A stretch of 64,000 nucleotides of DNA, taken from contig GG745329.1 in assembly GCA_000151295.1 (NCBI GenBank), forward strand, positions 584,421 to 648,420. The letters are read 5' to 3'. Numbering within the stretch: position 1 is the first letter of the stretch; every line of letters starts with the position of its first letter. The DNA is from Allomyces macrogynus ATCC 38327 (Eukaryota > Blastocladiomycota > Blastocladiomycetes > Blastocladiales > Blastocladiaceae). The notes under the pieces were generated by a model. The model was given only the letters and a program-made list of their open reading frames with translations. It did not search any database and was not told the origin of the DNA. This document shows positions 24,801 to 35,668 of this stretch, piece by piece. Made by a program: the position numbers and the translations under genes.

Positions 24801-25378
24801 GGGAAATGGAGAGGGCATCGCCCATTTCGACCGACGCAGCGAGATCGACAATGGCCTTGATGCCGAGGTTGTCGGGCACGGCAAAGCAGACTGCCGTGTG
24901 CAGAAGCGTGCCGAGCGAGCGACTTTGCGTGTGACAGTAACTGCGAGATGGCCGGGACCGCGCCTACGTTGAGCTCCACGTCCTTGGCAGCGGGCTTGTC
25001 GGCAATGGTCTTGTGCTGCGCCTGGATCTGCTTGATGCGCGCGATCAGGGCGCCAACGAGGTCGGCGTTGAGCGCGTCGCGGCACAGGCGCGCGACGGCG
25101 GGGGCCTTGTCGGCGTCGTGGGCGAGCGACTCGTGCATTTCAAAGACGATCTGGAAGACTTCGACGGCCAGCGCGCGCACTTCCTCGGTGCGTTCGACCG
25201 CCTTCTGGGAGGACACATCGGGCGCAGGCGCGGACTTGATGATGTCGGCGACGTGCAGCCGCGGCCTGAGCGAGGCGATCAGCTGCGGCACGTCGGCCGC
25301 GGGAACGTCGACGAGCCGCAGCAGTTCATTCTGCAGCTCCTGCAGAGCCGGCGCGCCGGCCGGGTTCGCGGCAGCCAT
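18825..25378 (-). CDS. Nucleoporin of the Nup205/Nup192 family (inner ring)
   Basis: A very large alpha-helical protein of about 2150 aa with no membrane segments. The start at 25378 has a perfect ccaccATGG context. Exon 1 is followed by a frame change near 24912-24922 that no GT-AG intron of normal size explains. A main block runs to 22860, then a 79-nt intron (22859-22781, donor GTGAGT), then an exon of 1318 codons to the TAA at 18825. Family-like features include DNLGIKAIVDLA, IRSDFEIFSLFLSLLHEG, CVFD-like FRMLSSHPAFQMLSDIL, GILRVVSRGREAI and HQVMLMQSTFLHRVL. Such proteins form the inner-ring scaffold of the nuclear pore. The assignment to Nup205 rather than Nup188 rests on general resemblance and length. 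Divergent from YIPF6. Confidence 0.75.
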
Positions 25379-25898
25379 GGTGGCCGGGCGGACGGGCGGG
25401 CGAGCGGGGTGCGGGGAGGGGCGGCGTGGCGGGTCGTTGAGCCCAGCCACGGGGAGACCGACGCGTATGCCGGGGCAGCGAGAGTTGGTGCGGTGCGCGG
25501 GGTCGTGGTCGGCGCCGTTCGGTGTTGACGGCCTCCACGCGCTCGTCGTCGTGCGTGCGTGCTCGAGTGCTCGTCGTCGTCGTCGTCGTCGTCGTGGTCG
25601 CTCGAGGCGGCGGGATCACGACGGGCGACTGGCAGAGCCTGCGTCTGGGTCAGACGACATCAGGTGACGCACCCCCAGAAGGCATCAGGCATCTCGGGTG
25701 CGTGCACGTGGCCCGCCCGCGTCGCGTCGGACGCTTCTTTCGGGCCCATCCCACCGCAAGCCAAGCGACGCCGACCGTCGTCGACAGCTTCAACGACTGA
25801 GCCGACGACGTGGACGTTGATCCGCCCCGACGCGCCGTCGAGCACAACCACAAGTCCCCGCATTCAGTTGGTCAGGCCCCGATCTCAACGGCAGCACC
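25379..25898. other. Divergent intergenic region (Nup205 / YIPF6 promoters)
   Basis: A 520-bp bidirectional promoter region. It contains a (TCG)8 run at 25571-25594, flanked on each side by GCTCGAG (25561-25567 and 25599-25605). No TATA box is evident. Confidence 0.55.
25571..25594. repeat. (TCG)8 trinucleotide microsatellite
   Basis: Eight uninterrupted TCG units in the divergent promoter region, bracketed by two GCTCGAG heptamers. It is not within either coding model. Confidence 0.9.
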
Positions 25899-26987
25899 AT
25901 GGCCAACGCATTCACGCCGCTGACTCAAGACGAGCTCAACATCCTCGCTGCGCCCAACCATGCCTCGCCACCAACGCTCATGAGCTCGCCATCTCCACCC
26001 GCAGCTGCGCCGTCATTCTCCACCTCGTCTGCCGCGAACGCGCCCTTGTTGGGCCACATTGGGGGCCCCGCCACCGCAAACGCATCCGCTCCCGCTCCCG
26101 CACCTGCATCAGTTGGCGGTGCTGGCGGCGCGAGCTGGTTTGGCGCAACGCTGCTCGAGAATGCGGTCGGCGCCCCGTTTGGCGAGAACGAGATTCGCAC
26201 GTTTGCTGCGGGCGACACGCTCGACGAGCCCGTGTCCGTGACGCTGGTACCGAATCGTGGTTTGTCATATGGACATGGGAAACGGATGCTGATCCCCACG
26301 CGCGTGTGCTCTTCGGCGCTCTTTGAGTAGCTCCGCGACCTCAAGGCGATTGGCCGGAAGTTGCAGCGCGTTTGTTTCCCTCGCGGCAAGTCGGACGTGC
26401 TGCGCGACTGGGATCTGTGGGGCCCGTTGCTCCTGTGTTTGGCGCTCGCGTCGACGCTGTCGATTGCCGCGCCCGCCGACCAGACGGCGCACGTCTTCAC
26501 AGGCCTGTTTGTGCTCGTATGGGCGGGTGCTGCCGTCGTCACGCTCAACGCCAAGCTGCTCGGTGGTCGCATGTGCGTCGGTGCCGCATTCACGATTTGA
26601 TGGCCAACGTTGTCGCGATCTGACCCGTTTCATTGCAGCTCGTTCTTCCAGTCGGTGTGTGTCCTCGGCTACTGCACGTTCCCGCTGCTGCTCGCGTCCA
26701 TTATCGCGCTGTTCGTGGGAATGCTGGTCGTGCGCGGGCCCATTGTCGCGCTCTGTTACGTCTGGTCGACCTACGGTACGCATCGGATCACGATTTCTCG
26801 GGCGAGTTGTGCTGGACTGTCACATTCGCTGACCACTCTTGCTCCCGCGGCTCGCCCTGATTCGCGCCGAACAGCATCACTCTCGTTTTTGAGCGGCGTC
26901 AACTTGGCCGGCCGACGGCTGCTCGGCATCTATCCCGTCTACCTGTTCTTTTTCGTGCTTGCGTGGATGATTTTGATCCAACCATGA
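25899..26987 (+). CDS. YIPF6 (Yip1-domain Golgi membrane protein)
   Basis: Four exons: 25899-26246, 26331-26572, 26639-26775 and 26875-26987, about 279 aa. It is a multi-pass Golgi/ER protein of the Yip1 family that works with Rab GTPases in vesicle traffic (known of the family). The cytosolic N-terminus is Ala/Pro/Ser-rich and leads to GDTLDEPVSVTL-LRDLKAIG, the YIPF6 signature. Then come RDWDLWGPLLLCLALA, FVLVWAGAAVVTLNAKLLGG and ISFFQSVCVLGYC, and the last hydrophobic stretch IYPVYLFFFVLAWMIL. Each splice junction restores a sequence conserved with animal YIPF6 (for example LLGGR-ISFFQS across exons 2/3), which supports the model strongly. Confidence 0.95.
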
Positions 26988-27416
26988 GCAGGTCGTGGAC
27001 CAGCGCGTCCCGCACGCAACTTTTTGCAACACGATCACGTTCCTCTGAACGAGCGCCGTTTCGTTTTGGGAGAGCCAAAGCTAGCAAAAATACACGGGAC
27101 AATGGATGCCCGACAAGGGGGGCAGAGTGGCCAACCGACGTGGCAGACCCCGCCATGAGCACCAAGCCGCGGGCGCAGAGTATGCCCCCAGCATCCCGAT
27201 CAGTGCGCCACGGGGAAGACGCTCCAATCTCTACGAGGGGGTGTTAGATCTATATAGAGAATAATTCCGGCGAATCGGCAAGTGTTTTATTCGATCGTGT
27301 TTGGCAAGTCCACGTGCAACGTTGTCAAGAAATAGCTGCGGTGCCATGCGGCATGGCCAACCATCAGCCCTCCCAGTCCGCACCCCGCCAACTCTCCCAA
27401 CGCGACGCGGCACTTG
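26988..27416. other. Intergenic region between YIPF6 and the double-Myb gene
   Basis: Holds the YIPF6 3' flank and the promoter of the Myb gene. A small AT-richer patch is near 27245-27300. No gene seen. Confidence 0.5.
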
Positions 27417-28715
27417 ATGCATTCCGTGATGCCGAAAGTGCTCTGGACCGACGACGAAACCGAAGCGCTCAAGCTCGGCATCGACAAAGTAAGGCCATCT
27501 GCAACCAGAGTCCGCCACCGTCCGTCCGGTGCCGATGAACCCCACCACCAAACCAACCCATCGACTAAAACCACAGGCCCCGCGTGCACTGTCTAGCACG
27601 GCGTTGGCAACTGGAAAGCGATTCTCGTGGACGCGCAATTCCGGCACCGGTTCCACGCAACGCGCAGCGAAGTCTCGCTCAAGGACCGGTACCGGATCAA
27701 GTGGGGCAAGCGGTCGCTTGCGGAGCGCGCCAAGGCGAATCCGAGGCCCAAGACGCAGCGACGGCCACGGAATCCATGGACCGACGAAGAGGATCAGGAG
27801 GCGCTGCGGCTGTTTGCGCTGCTCGGGCCGCATTGGACGGCGATTGCCAAGCGCAGCCCCGTGCTGTCCAGGACGAACCGGATGGGGACCGACGTTCGGG
27901 ACCGGTGCGTTGATGTTTTTGGGTGGAGAAGGCACGCGACGGTGCAATGAACTCATGGGCTTGTTGGTGGGGGGAGATTGCGAAACAAGTACCCGCACCT
28001 GCTCGAACACCCGTCGCACCCGAGCCCTGCGCTGACGACGGTGATGCCGGCCCCGGAGCGCGCGACTCCCAGAGCTGCGAGCGACGACACAATCTCGGAA
28101 TCAAACCAGCCCGACCTGGTGCGAGACGACGCAGCGCGTTCCACCGTGTCGGACACGCCGCCGCCCGCTTTGGCTTTTCCTCCTCTCCCGACCACCCCTG
28201 CAATCCCACCCGCGGACCCGATTGCACCAAGCACCCCCGTGTCTCAACACGATCACCCACCGCCGTTCCTCCCGCCCTGCTGCCAATCCGACCCGCATCC
28301 ACCGCTCGTCGTGTGCTGTGGGACCGACTGCTCGTCTGAACTCGTCGCGTGTCCACCCGAGTGCACGGCCGACGCAGCGTGCTGCCAGCTGGACCCGATG
28401 TGCCCCGACTGTATCCCGCTACCACCACGACCATCCGCACGTTCTGATCCGACCGCGCCCGTTTGCCGCGACCCAAACTGTACGTTTGCGCCGCCTGCCG
28501 AGTCGAGACCGTGTGGCGACCCGCAGTGCGAGTGGCTACAGGGGACCACCATCGCAACGTGGGACCCGGACCGCCGGTCGGACACGACGGGACCGTTTTT
28601 GGCCGGCGCGCCCTTAAGCGGCGCGGGGCCAGTCCCGCCGCCACCGCCGACGCCCGCATGGCCGAGTGCGCTCATGGACGACGGGCCGTTCCAGATGGGG
28701 TTCCATCCGTGGTGA
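27417..28715 (+). CDS. Double Myb/SANT (telobox-like) DNA-binding protein with Cys-rich tail
   Basis: Three exons: 27417-27488, 27597-27904 and 27977-28715, about 372 aa. The first Myb repeat has WTDDETEALKLGIDK-HGVGNWKAIL and ends SEVSLKDRYRIKW, which resembles the VDLKDKWR telobox of telomere-repeat binders. The second has PWTDEEDQEALRLFALLGPHW and ends GTDVRDRLRNKYP, the pattern seen in fungal Teb1/Tbf1-like proteins. The repeats are separated by a basic linker. From about residue 229 to 312 the protein holds some 15 cysteines in a Pro/Asp-rich setting, including two CxDPxC motifs (CRDPNC, CGDPQC). This could be a metal-binding region, by inference. Expected role: binding TTAGGG-like repeats at telomeres or promoters. 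An alternative ATG lies at 27429. Confidence 0.82.
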
Positions 28716-28789
28716 ATGTGAATACATTATTGAGAAGACCACCAAAATTGCCATCTGTGCCCATCACGGGCATCCGAACCCCCAGGCTT

Positions 28790-29263
28790 TTAGACGCCGT
28801 AGGTCCACTCATACCATTTCTTGCCGTAATACGCCGACCCGGCGAGGCCCTGAGAGACCGATCGCGATGGTGTGCGGCTTCTTGCCGCGCAAAGCGGCGC
28901 GGGCCCATGGCGCCGTGGAGCACGAGCGACGTGCGAGCGCGAGCTCGGTGCCGTAGTTGGCGTTGTCTTGAGCAGGTATCTGTTGCCGGGAAACCAGGAC
29001 GTCAGCAAACAGGGTTCCAGAGGACGACGCAGACTCGAGGATACGCACCCGCTCGCGCCATAGAGCGCGCCAAACGCAAGGCCGGCGGCGAGCGAAGCGC
29101 GCGACCGCTGGCGCAGGAAACCGACGGTGCCGCCAATGGTGCCTGGAGTGAATCCGACGGGGTCGAGTCAGATTGGACGAGATCATTGAGGATCGGCGCG
29201 GCATGTCCTCGGCGACCCGAGCGTACAGAGGGCTGAGAGCGTGTAGGCAGGGTGGTGCGACAT
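28790..29263 (-). pseudogene. TMEM14-family membrane protein gene with disturbed frame
   Basis: Exons 29263-29227, 29142-29049 and 28979-28790 are well spliced and encode a start like fungal TMEM14 proteins: AYTLSALC-TIGGTVGFLR, ASLAAGLAFGALYGASG and YLLK. In exon 3 the family-like sequence then jumps frames: DNANYGTELALA (second frame), TSLVLHGAMGPR (third), ALRGKKPHTIAIGLS (second again), and GLAGSAYYGKKWYEW back in the first frame up to the TAA. The first frame itself stays open, giving about 108 aa with a non-family middle. Either small indels have damaged the gene or the sequence has errors here. TMEM14 proteins are small inner-membrane proteins of mitochondria or ER. The gene is convergent with the Myb gene, 75 bp away. 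Confidence 0.65.
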
Positions 29264-30043
29264 GGCGGGCAGTCGTTTGATGCGGGGGGGAGCGTGGGGC
29301 TGGGCGAGCGGGCCGGGGCGCTGATCTGGGTCGTGGATACGAGGTGTTGTTGATCACGGACGGCTGGTGGGGGTTCGCGTTGTTGCCGACAGTGGTTGCT
29401 CGCGGGTTGCTCGACGCGGTTGCGCGTGCTTGCGGCAGGTCGAAGCAGCAGCAGCGTGTGGAAGACGATGATGCAGATGCCGGTGGCCGACGGTGTCCGT
29501 CCTCGGTGGCAGCCTGCCGGTACCGTTCCTCGGGTTGGCTGTCGGTTTCGCGTCGTTCCGCGTCGTTTCACAGGGCATCGGGCCACTGTCGCCAGTCAGT
29601 GGTCACGTGGCCGCGTCGCTCTGGTTTGGCCTGGTTCGACCTGCGATTGACGCATCCGACTCGTCGTTTCTCCCGCCCGGCGTGCTCTCGCCATTGCAAA
29701 CGACACGACGACGACGCGACGCTCCAGCGCCAGACGCGACCAGAACGATCCAACCCGCCGCACTCAGCTGCGCGAACACGGCTGACCACGCCAGTGCCGG
29801 CGCCGCCTCGGGGACTCACCGTGCGCCGTGATCACTGGGCTCGTCGAGTGACGTGAAGTTGGCCCCCTGCCGCCGTGCGCGCCAAGTGTTCTTGTCGCCA
29901 CTGTTCGCCACGGACGCAGCGGACACACGTTTATCAACGCGCCTATAAATCCAGTCGCGTCCCGCGCCCAACAAGCCAGCGATCCATCCCGTTTCGGCAC
30001 GCCCACGCGCGCGTGCTGCCTACCAACCAACCGCGCCTACAAC
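29264..30043. other. Divergent intergenic region (TMEM14 / GTPBP1 promoters)
   Basis: A 780-bp stretch. The GTPBP1-proximal end has a TATA box (29944-29949). Open frames exist on both strands but none starts with a supported ATG or resembles a family I know. Confidence 0.5.
29944..29949 (+). promoter_or_regulatory. TATA box of the GTPBP1 gene
   Basis: TATAAA in the context CCTATAAATCC, about 95 bp upstream of the ATG at 30044. Position and orientation fit a core promoter. Confidence 0.6.
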
Positions 30044-32571
30044 ATGTCCTCTCTCCCGAAGCCCGCGACCACCACGGCCATGGCCGCAACCGCCATCGAG
30101 TCGCTGTCGGCGTCGCTGGCGACCCAGCTCGACCTCGCTGACCTCGGTATCGGCACGCCCGACGCGCTCGCCAACCTGCACAACCATGCCCAAAACGATG
30201 GCGACGACTTTGCCGGCCTGTTCTCGCCGTCGGTCGACGACGACGGCGCTCTGAACGCGGGCCCAACAATCGAGGACCGCGTGCGCGCCGAGTCGCGCAA
30301 GTATCTCGAGCCCAATGACACCGATATCACGGCCATTACCGAGCTGCTCGAGCACCGTATGAAGCTCGGCCGTGGCGAGTGTGTGCTGGAGCTCGGGTCG
30401 CTCGATGGTATGCATTGCAATGCTGATTTTGCGGGATTTCGCGTCTGATGCGCCCTCGCTGACCAGTGCTTGCTCGCCATTTGGTAGAGGACGGCACGCC
30501 GCTCGGATGGACCGCTGCCGACCTGCAGCGCGCGCTTGCCACGCTCCAGACCGTTGCCGATACACTCAACGCCGACGCGACGCTGCTCGGCGAAAAGACG
30601 CTCGACCACGTAACACCGCAAACGCTCGACGCCGTCCTGCCCAACGCCGACTCTGGCACCCCCGCTGCGGCGACCACGACTCACAAGGACACTGACCGGC
30701 AGGGCTTTGTCCTGGTTCGCCGTCGCCCGACCAAGGTTGAGGACATGCTCGAGGTGCGCGTGGCCGTGTGCGGCAACGTGGATGCCGGCAAGTCGACGCT
30801 GCTCGGTGTCATGACGCGCAACGCCCTCGACAATGGCCGCGGCAAGGCGCGCGTGAACCTGTTCCGGCACAAGCACGAGCAGGAGACGGGCCGCACGTCG
30901 TCGCTCGGCATGGAGTGCATGGGGTTCGACGCGAAGGGGAACCAGGTCGGCGTCGAGTATAACCCGGCGACCGACGCGACGTATTTGCTCGACGAGGGCA
31001 CGATCAAGGCTGTCCCGGCTGCGAATGGCTCAAATGCGGCCACGACGTCGGAGCGCAAGGCGTCGTGGGACGAGATTGCGCAGGGCGCGTCCAAGATGAT
31101 TACGTTCATTGATCTGGTACGCACGTTTGCTGTTTGGTTCTCTGCAGATCCTCGATCTGAACTGACCTTGCTCTTCAAATACTCTAGGCTGGCCACGAGC
31201 GCTACCTCAAGTTCGTGTCATTTCTCTCCACCCTGCCGCATTTCCCTTCGGCGCCTAGAACCAAAACTCAATTCCGACTCTGCTTCTAGGACGACCGTCT
31301 ATGGCCTGTGCGGCGCCGCGCCCGACTTTGCCCTGCTCTGCGTCGGCGCCAACATGGGCGTTATTGGCATGACCAAGGAGCACCTGGGCCTGTCGCTCGC
31401 GCTGAACGTGCCCGTCATGGTGGTCGTGACCAAGGTCGACATGTGCCCGCCGCAGGTGCTCGAGCAGACGCTCAAGCAACTGCTCAAGATCCTCAAGTCG
31501 CCCGGGTGCCGCAAGATCCCCATGTTTGTGCGCACGTCCGAGGACGTTGTGCGCGTCGCGGCCAGTTTCGTCTCGGAGCGCATCTGCCCAATCTTCCTCG
31601 TGTCGAACGTCGACGCGACGGGCCTGCCGTACCTGCGCCAGTTCCTGAACGTCCTGCCGATGATGGGCAAGTACGACATTACCTCGCCCACTGAGTACTC
31701 GGTCGTCGAGACGTTTTCGGTGCCCGGTGTCGGTACCGTAGTCTCGGGCACGCTCACGTCCGGCATCGTGCACGTGGGCGACTCGCTGCTGCTCGGCCCG
31801 GACTCGCTCGGCCACTTCATGCCGACACAAGTCAAGGGCATCCACATGAAGCGCGTGCCCGTCCCGGTTGCACTCGCGGGCCACTCGTGCTCGCTGGCGC
31901 TCAAGAAGGTGAAGCGGTCGCAGCTGCGCAAAGGTATGGTGCTGGTGTCCAAGGACGTGCAGCCGTTTGCGTGCCGCGAGTTTGAGGCCGAGGTGCTCGT
32001 GCTCAACACGACCTCGACCACGATTCACCAAAAGTACCAGGCGATGCTGCACTGCGGTAACGTCCGGCAGACGGTGTCGCTCGTTGACCTCGAGTCGGAC
32101 GTCCTGCGCACGGGCGACCGCGCGCGCGTGCGGTTCAAGTTCCTGACGCGGCCCGAGTATATCAAGCCGGGCGTGCGCGTACTGTTCCGCGAGGGACGCA
32201 CCAAGGGGATCGGCAAGATCACGCGCGTCTACCGGCCGGGCGAGGTTATTCCGTGGTATAACCAGACAGGGAACGCGGCCAAGACTGCCGCGGATGCGGG
32301 CCAGGGGGTGGAGAAGGGCCAGGCCGGTGGGGCCGCGACGACGCCCGCACCCGCGATAGCTGCACCGCCGCCAACCGCTGCTCGAGGGGGTGGAGTAGCA
32401 GCGCCGATGTCGGCCCAGGTCGCAGCTGCCGCGTCCAAGGCGACGGCGATACCAAAGCCGACGACTGCCAAGGGCGCCGCCGTCAAGACCGAGTCGGTCG
32501 TTGCCACGGCGCCTATACCAGCGGCTCGCACGGCAGACTCGGCCACATCGAGGAGGCGGGCCAAGAAGTGA
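30044..32571 (+). CDS. GTPBP1-type translational GTPase
   Basis: Four exons: 30044-30407, 30467-31116, 31188-31210 and 31290-32571, about 772 aa. The GTPase has G1 GNVDAGKSTLLG (about residue 223), the conserved block LFRHKHEQETGRTSSLG, G3 split by introns as FIDL-AGHERYLK-TTVYGL and G4 TKVD. EF-Tu-like beta-barrel domains follow (TVVSGTLTSG, CRIFEAEVLVL-type CREFEAEVLVLN, KPGVRVLFREG). GTPBP1/GTPBP2 proteins act on ribosomes in elongation or quality control and are mostly absent from Dikarya. Exon 3 is only 23 nt and encodes AGHERYLK. The C-terminal 110 residues are Ala/Pro/Gly-rich and end in a basic RRRAKK. A TATA box lies upstream. Confidence 0.94.
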
Positions 32572-34153
32572 GTGTGCGGTTGGCGGCCGTTGGGTCGCGG
32601 ATGAGGAAGTTGGATGATGAACGACGATGAGTGTTGCAGCAGGTAACAGAGAAAAAAACAGTAAATGATTATAACGACTTGTGTTGGATGTAATGGGCAG
32701 CGTCGGGATCGTCCGCATGCTCTGCCTGCCAGCAGCCATCGCGGAGAACACGCAGGTGAGAAATACGAGATGGGAGCAGCCTGGACTTTTTTTGACTACT
32801 TTCGACAACATGCCACGCCTCTTCAGTCTTGTCGAGACACCGGCCACCACTGACATAGAAAAGGTCCGGGCTGCTCTCATCTCTCTTTTTATTCTTTTCG
32901 CAGTGACGTCAACCGCTGATACATTCAGTGAGTCTCGTTGATGCGACGAGCAGAATCAGTGTTGGTCATGAGCATGCAGAGTTCTGTGTAATGTTGTGGG
33001 ACCGAAGACAGCACAACAGTCCCTAAACCCACCTTTCGTACTCGGATTTGCGCTCTGGGCGGTATCGATATTTTTTGGGCGCCCTCTTCGTAGCCGCTTG
33101 CTGCACTTGTTGACTGAGATCACCAGTGGTAGAAAACCAACTCTTTACATACATCTACCTGCTCAACTCTCCACTACCTCCTCTTCCTCGCCGCCATCTG
33201 CGGCAGCCCGCACCTGCAAGTCACTGCGCCGCGCCGTTAACTGTTTCTCGATCGTCCCGCGCGTCACGAACCACGTGGGCGCGTTTTGGGCTGTAGTCGC
33301 GGAGCATCAGCAGCGACCGCAAATGCGCGAGTTGATCGTGCCGATCATGTCGAGCCGTGTGGTGCAGGCGCGGGGTTGGCCGCAGCAGCGACTGCCCGGC
33401 GACGAGTCGTGGGCAGGTGGTGCTGATGCGTTTAGAGTCGCTGAAGCAGCGTTCAAGTTTGCAGCAAGTGATCGTGGCAGTGGCGACAGCGTCGCACACA
33501 ATGTCGGTCGGACTGCCCCTGGTTGGTGGCGAAAGTGCAGGACGCACTGCAAGCCAGGGGTCGCTGCGACTTGCTGAGAGCATCGGCAGCATGCAAGCAT
33601 CAACAGTCTCGGCAGTCTCAGCAAGTATCAACAATAGGACCGGCACCAGCACGATGCAGTGTGCTCGCAGAGGATTGAGAGTGGCGCGGCCGTGTTTGCA
33701 GCATGAATGGCCAGCTGGCCACCATCATCCACAACCAAAAAGCAAGAACCTGTCGGCAAGAAGCATGTGCGGACCATGAGTCATGATCCATGTTGGAAGT
33801 GGTCGCCAGGATATCGACCAGCAGTGCCGAGGAAGCGTGATCAATGCATGCTGCTCTCTACGCGAAATTGTCCACGCTTCCGCGACGGTGCTGAAAGTAT
33901 GCAGAGCGCAATGCTCACTTGCAATCTCTTGTACTTGATTTTGCTGCTCGCGGCCATCTGCTACAAACCGGGTAACAAGCGATGCTTTATTTGTGGTGGA
34001 GAACGCTGCCCTCGTGCAACATCGCCGGTTATCCCCCATCACTCAACAAAGCAACCTCGAGCTGATTGCTAATTGACTCTGAGAATATTTTCGGTGGCAA
34101 CAATTATCCCCGCCCACCCACTCCTCCTTTTCAAACGCGGTCCACGGCCCTCT
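32572..34153. other. 1.6-kb stretch without a supportable gene
   Basis: Open frames on both strands compete around 33,000-33,650 (one minus frame starts with MLVPVLLLILAET, signal-peptide-like; another offers QNAPTWFVTRGTIEKQL). None joins to a known family or to convincing splice pairs. Base composition is more AT-rich than in the neighbouring genes, especially 32,600-33,100 and 33,900-34,130. It may be a long regulatory region, a decayed gene or a fast-evolving one. Confidence 0.45.
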
Positions 34154-35107
34154 TTACCAGGGCAGAACCTGACCGTCGCGATGCAGGAACTGGCCCGTCT
34201 GCGCGTGCGTGGCCCCATGAATGACCTTGAACAGGCGCCTGGCACACTCGTCGGCGTCCATGTCGCCGGACCCGCTCGTCATGCGCGTCTGAATGTACCC
34301 CGGGTGGAGCGCAATACACGTCACGTCCTTGACGTCCTGCGCGAGCGAGGCGTTGAGCATGTTGAGCGCGCACTTGGACGCGCGGTACCCGTAGCTGCCA
34401 CCCGACGTGTTGTCAGCAATCGAGCCCATGCGCGACGTGATGTGCACAATCTTCTTGGCGGCGTTAGGCGACGCGCGTAGCGACGGCAGCAGTGCCTGCG
34501 CAACGAGCAGCGGCGCGACCGAGTTGACACGGAACTGCGTGAGCAGGTCGGTCGCGTTCAACTCGCCAAACTTGTCCTGCAGGTACATGCCGGCGTTGTT
34601 CACGACCACGTCGAGGTGCGGCACGTAGGCGCGCACGCGGTCGGGCAGCGCCGAAATCGACGCCTCGTCGGCCACGTCGAGCGGGACGACAGCCACGGCC
34701 ACGGCCGACAGGTCGGCGATCGTTGCCGCGTCCGTTTTGCGCGACGTGCCAATCACATTGTAGCCTGGGAAGAGAGTATTGTCGACGCGTCAGCTAGAGA
34801 AGAGAGAAGACTTGCGAGAATTGGCGACACGCCAACGAACGTACCGTTGTTGTGGAACTGCTTGGCCAGGCTCAGACCGATCCCGCTATACACGACGTCA
34901 CAAATCAAGGGACATTGTACAGTGTGAGTGTCGTGCTCTAACGAAATCGTGGTGCTGCTCCAACACGCAATTCGCGCTTGGGTCGCGACGATCGATGCGC
35001 ACGCGTGCGCCGCGCCAGCTTGTGGCCAATGACCGGCTTGATCCATACCGGTTGGCACCCGTGATCAGGACGTTGAGAGCATTGGAGCGGAGGTTGACGG
35101 CGGCCAT
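34154..35107 (-). CDS. Short-chain dehydrogenase/reductase (sniffer/C-factor-like)
   Basis: Three exons: 35107-35049, 34885-34845 and 34764-34154, about 236 aa, typical for a classical SDR. Splicing rebuilds the cofactor motif LITGANR-GIGLSLAKQFHNNG across exons 1 and 2, and GYNVIGTSRK across exons 2/3. The basic residues after beta-2 suggest NADP(H). Further motifs are NNAGMY, the catalytic Ser in HITSRMGS, the YxxxK pair in YGYRASKCALNML, and HPGYIQTRM. Substrate unknown; the closest style is the carbonyl-reductase/sniffer/C-factor group. The second exon is only 41 nt. Confidence 0.92.
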
Positions 35108-35668
35108 GTTTTCGTTTGCTGCGAGTCGCGTCGGTTGTGAAGCACGATCGTGGAGGCAGGAGCAGAGAGGGCAGGGGTCGACTGTTATGGTGTGCGGCCG
35201 CGACGTTTTCGAACCGAAAAGCCGAAAAGGCTCGCTCTGATCACAAAGCCCCACGATGCTTGCTGACAAACACGCGTATTGCAACTTCCAATCAAAAAAT
35301 GGCCAAGAACTCGCACGATTGGAACGAAGGAGCTAACAGAGATGCACCCGAGAAAAAAATTGATATTTCAAGGAAAACAACCCAAAACAGTGCATGCTTA
35401 TGGTACAGGTGGCAGGCCCGGCTCGCGACAGTCAGAAACCGTCGTGAACCAAGGTCGACCAGACGACGCGGACCATACCGGACTTAAAGAGACCCGAAAC
35501 AAAACGCGCACAAACCCGATCGAGGCAGCCGACGGTTCAAGGACGCGCATTCACGCGCGCCGTCGCCAAAGAGATGGCCCGCCTCGACAATAGCTCGCGC
35601 GTGTCTACCCGTTGCCGTCGCACAACGCGTCACAAAAAAGACAGGGGAAGTGAGGAGGTGGAGATCGC
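35108..35668. other. Intergenic region between SDR and ornithine aminotransferase genes
   Basis: Both neighbours are on the minus strand, so this contains the SDR promoter and the aminotransferase 3' flank. AT-richer around 35,280-35,400. No gene seen. Confidence 0.5.

Noticed and set aside
32904..32911. TGACGTCA, a perfect CRE/ATF palindrome
   Set aside because: A single 8-mer is expected about once in 64 kb by chance, and no gene start lies near it.
33221..33652. Minus-strand frame with a signal-peptide-like start
   Set aside because: All three minus frames are open over this part and give competing translations; no homology or splice evidence favours one.
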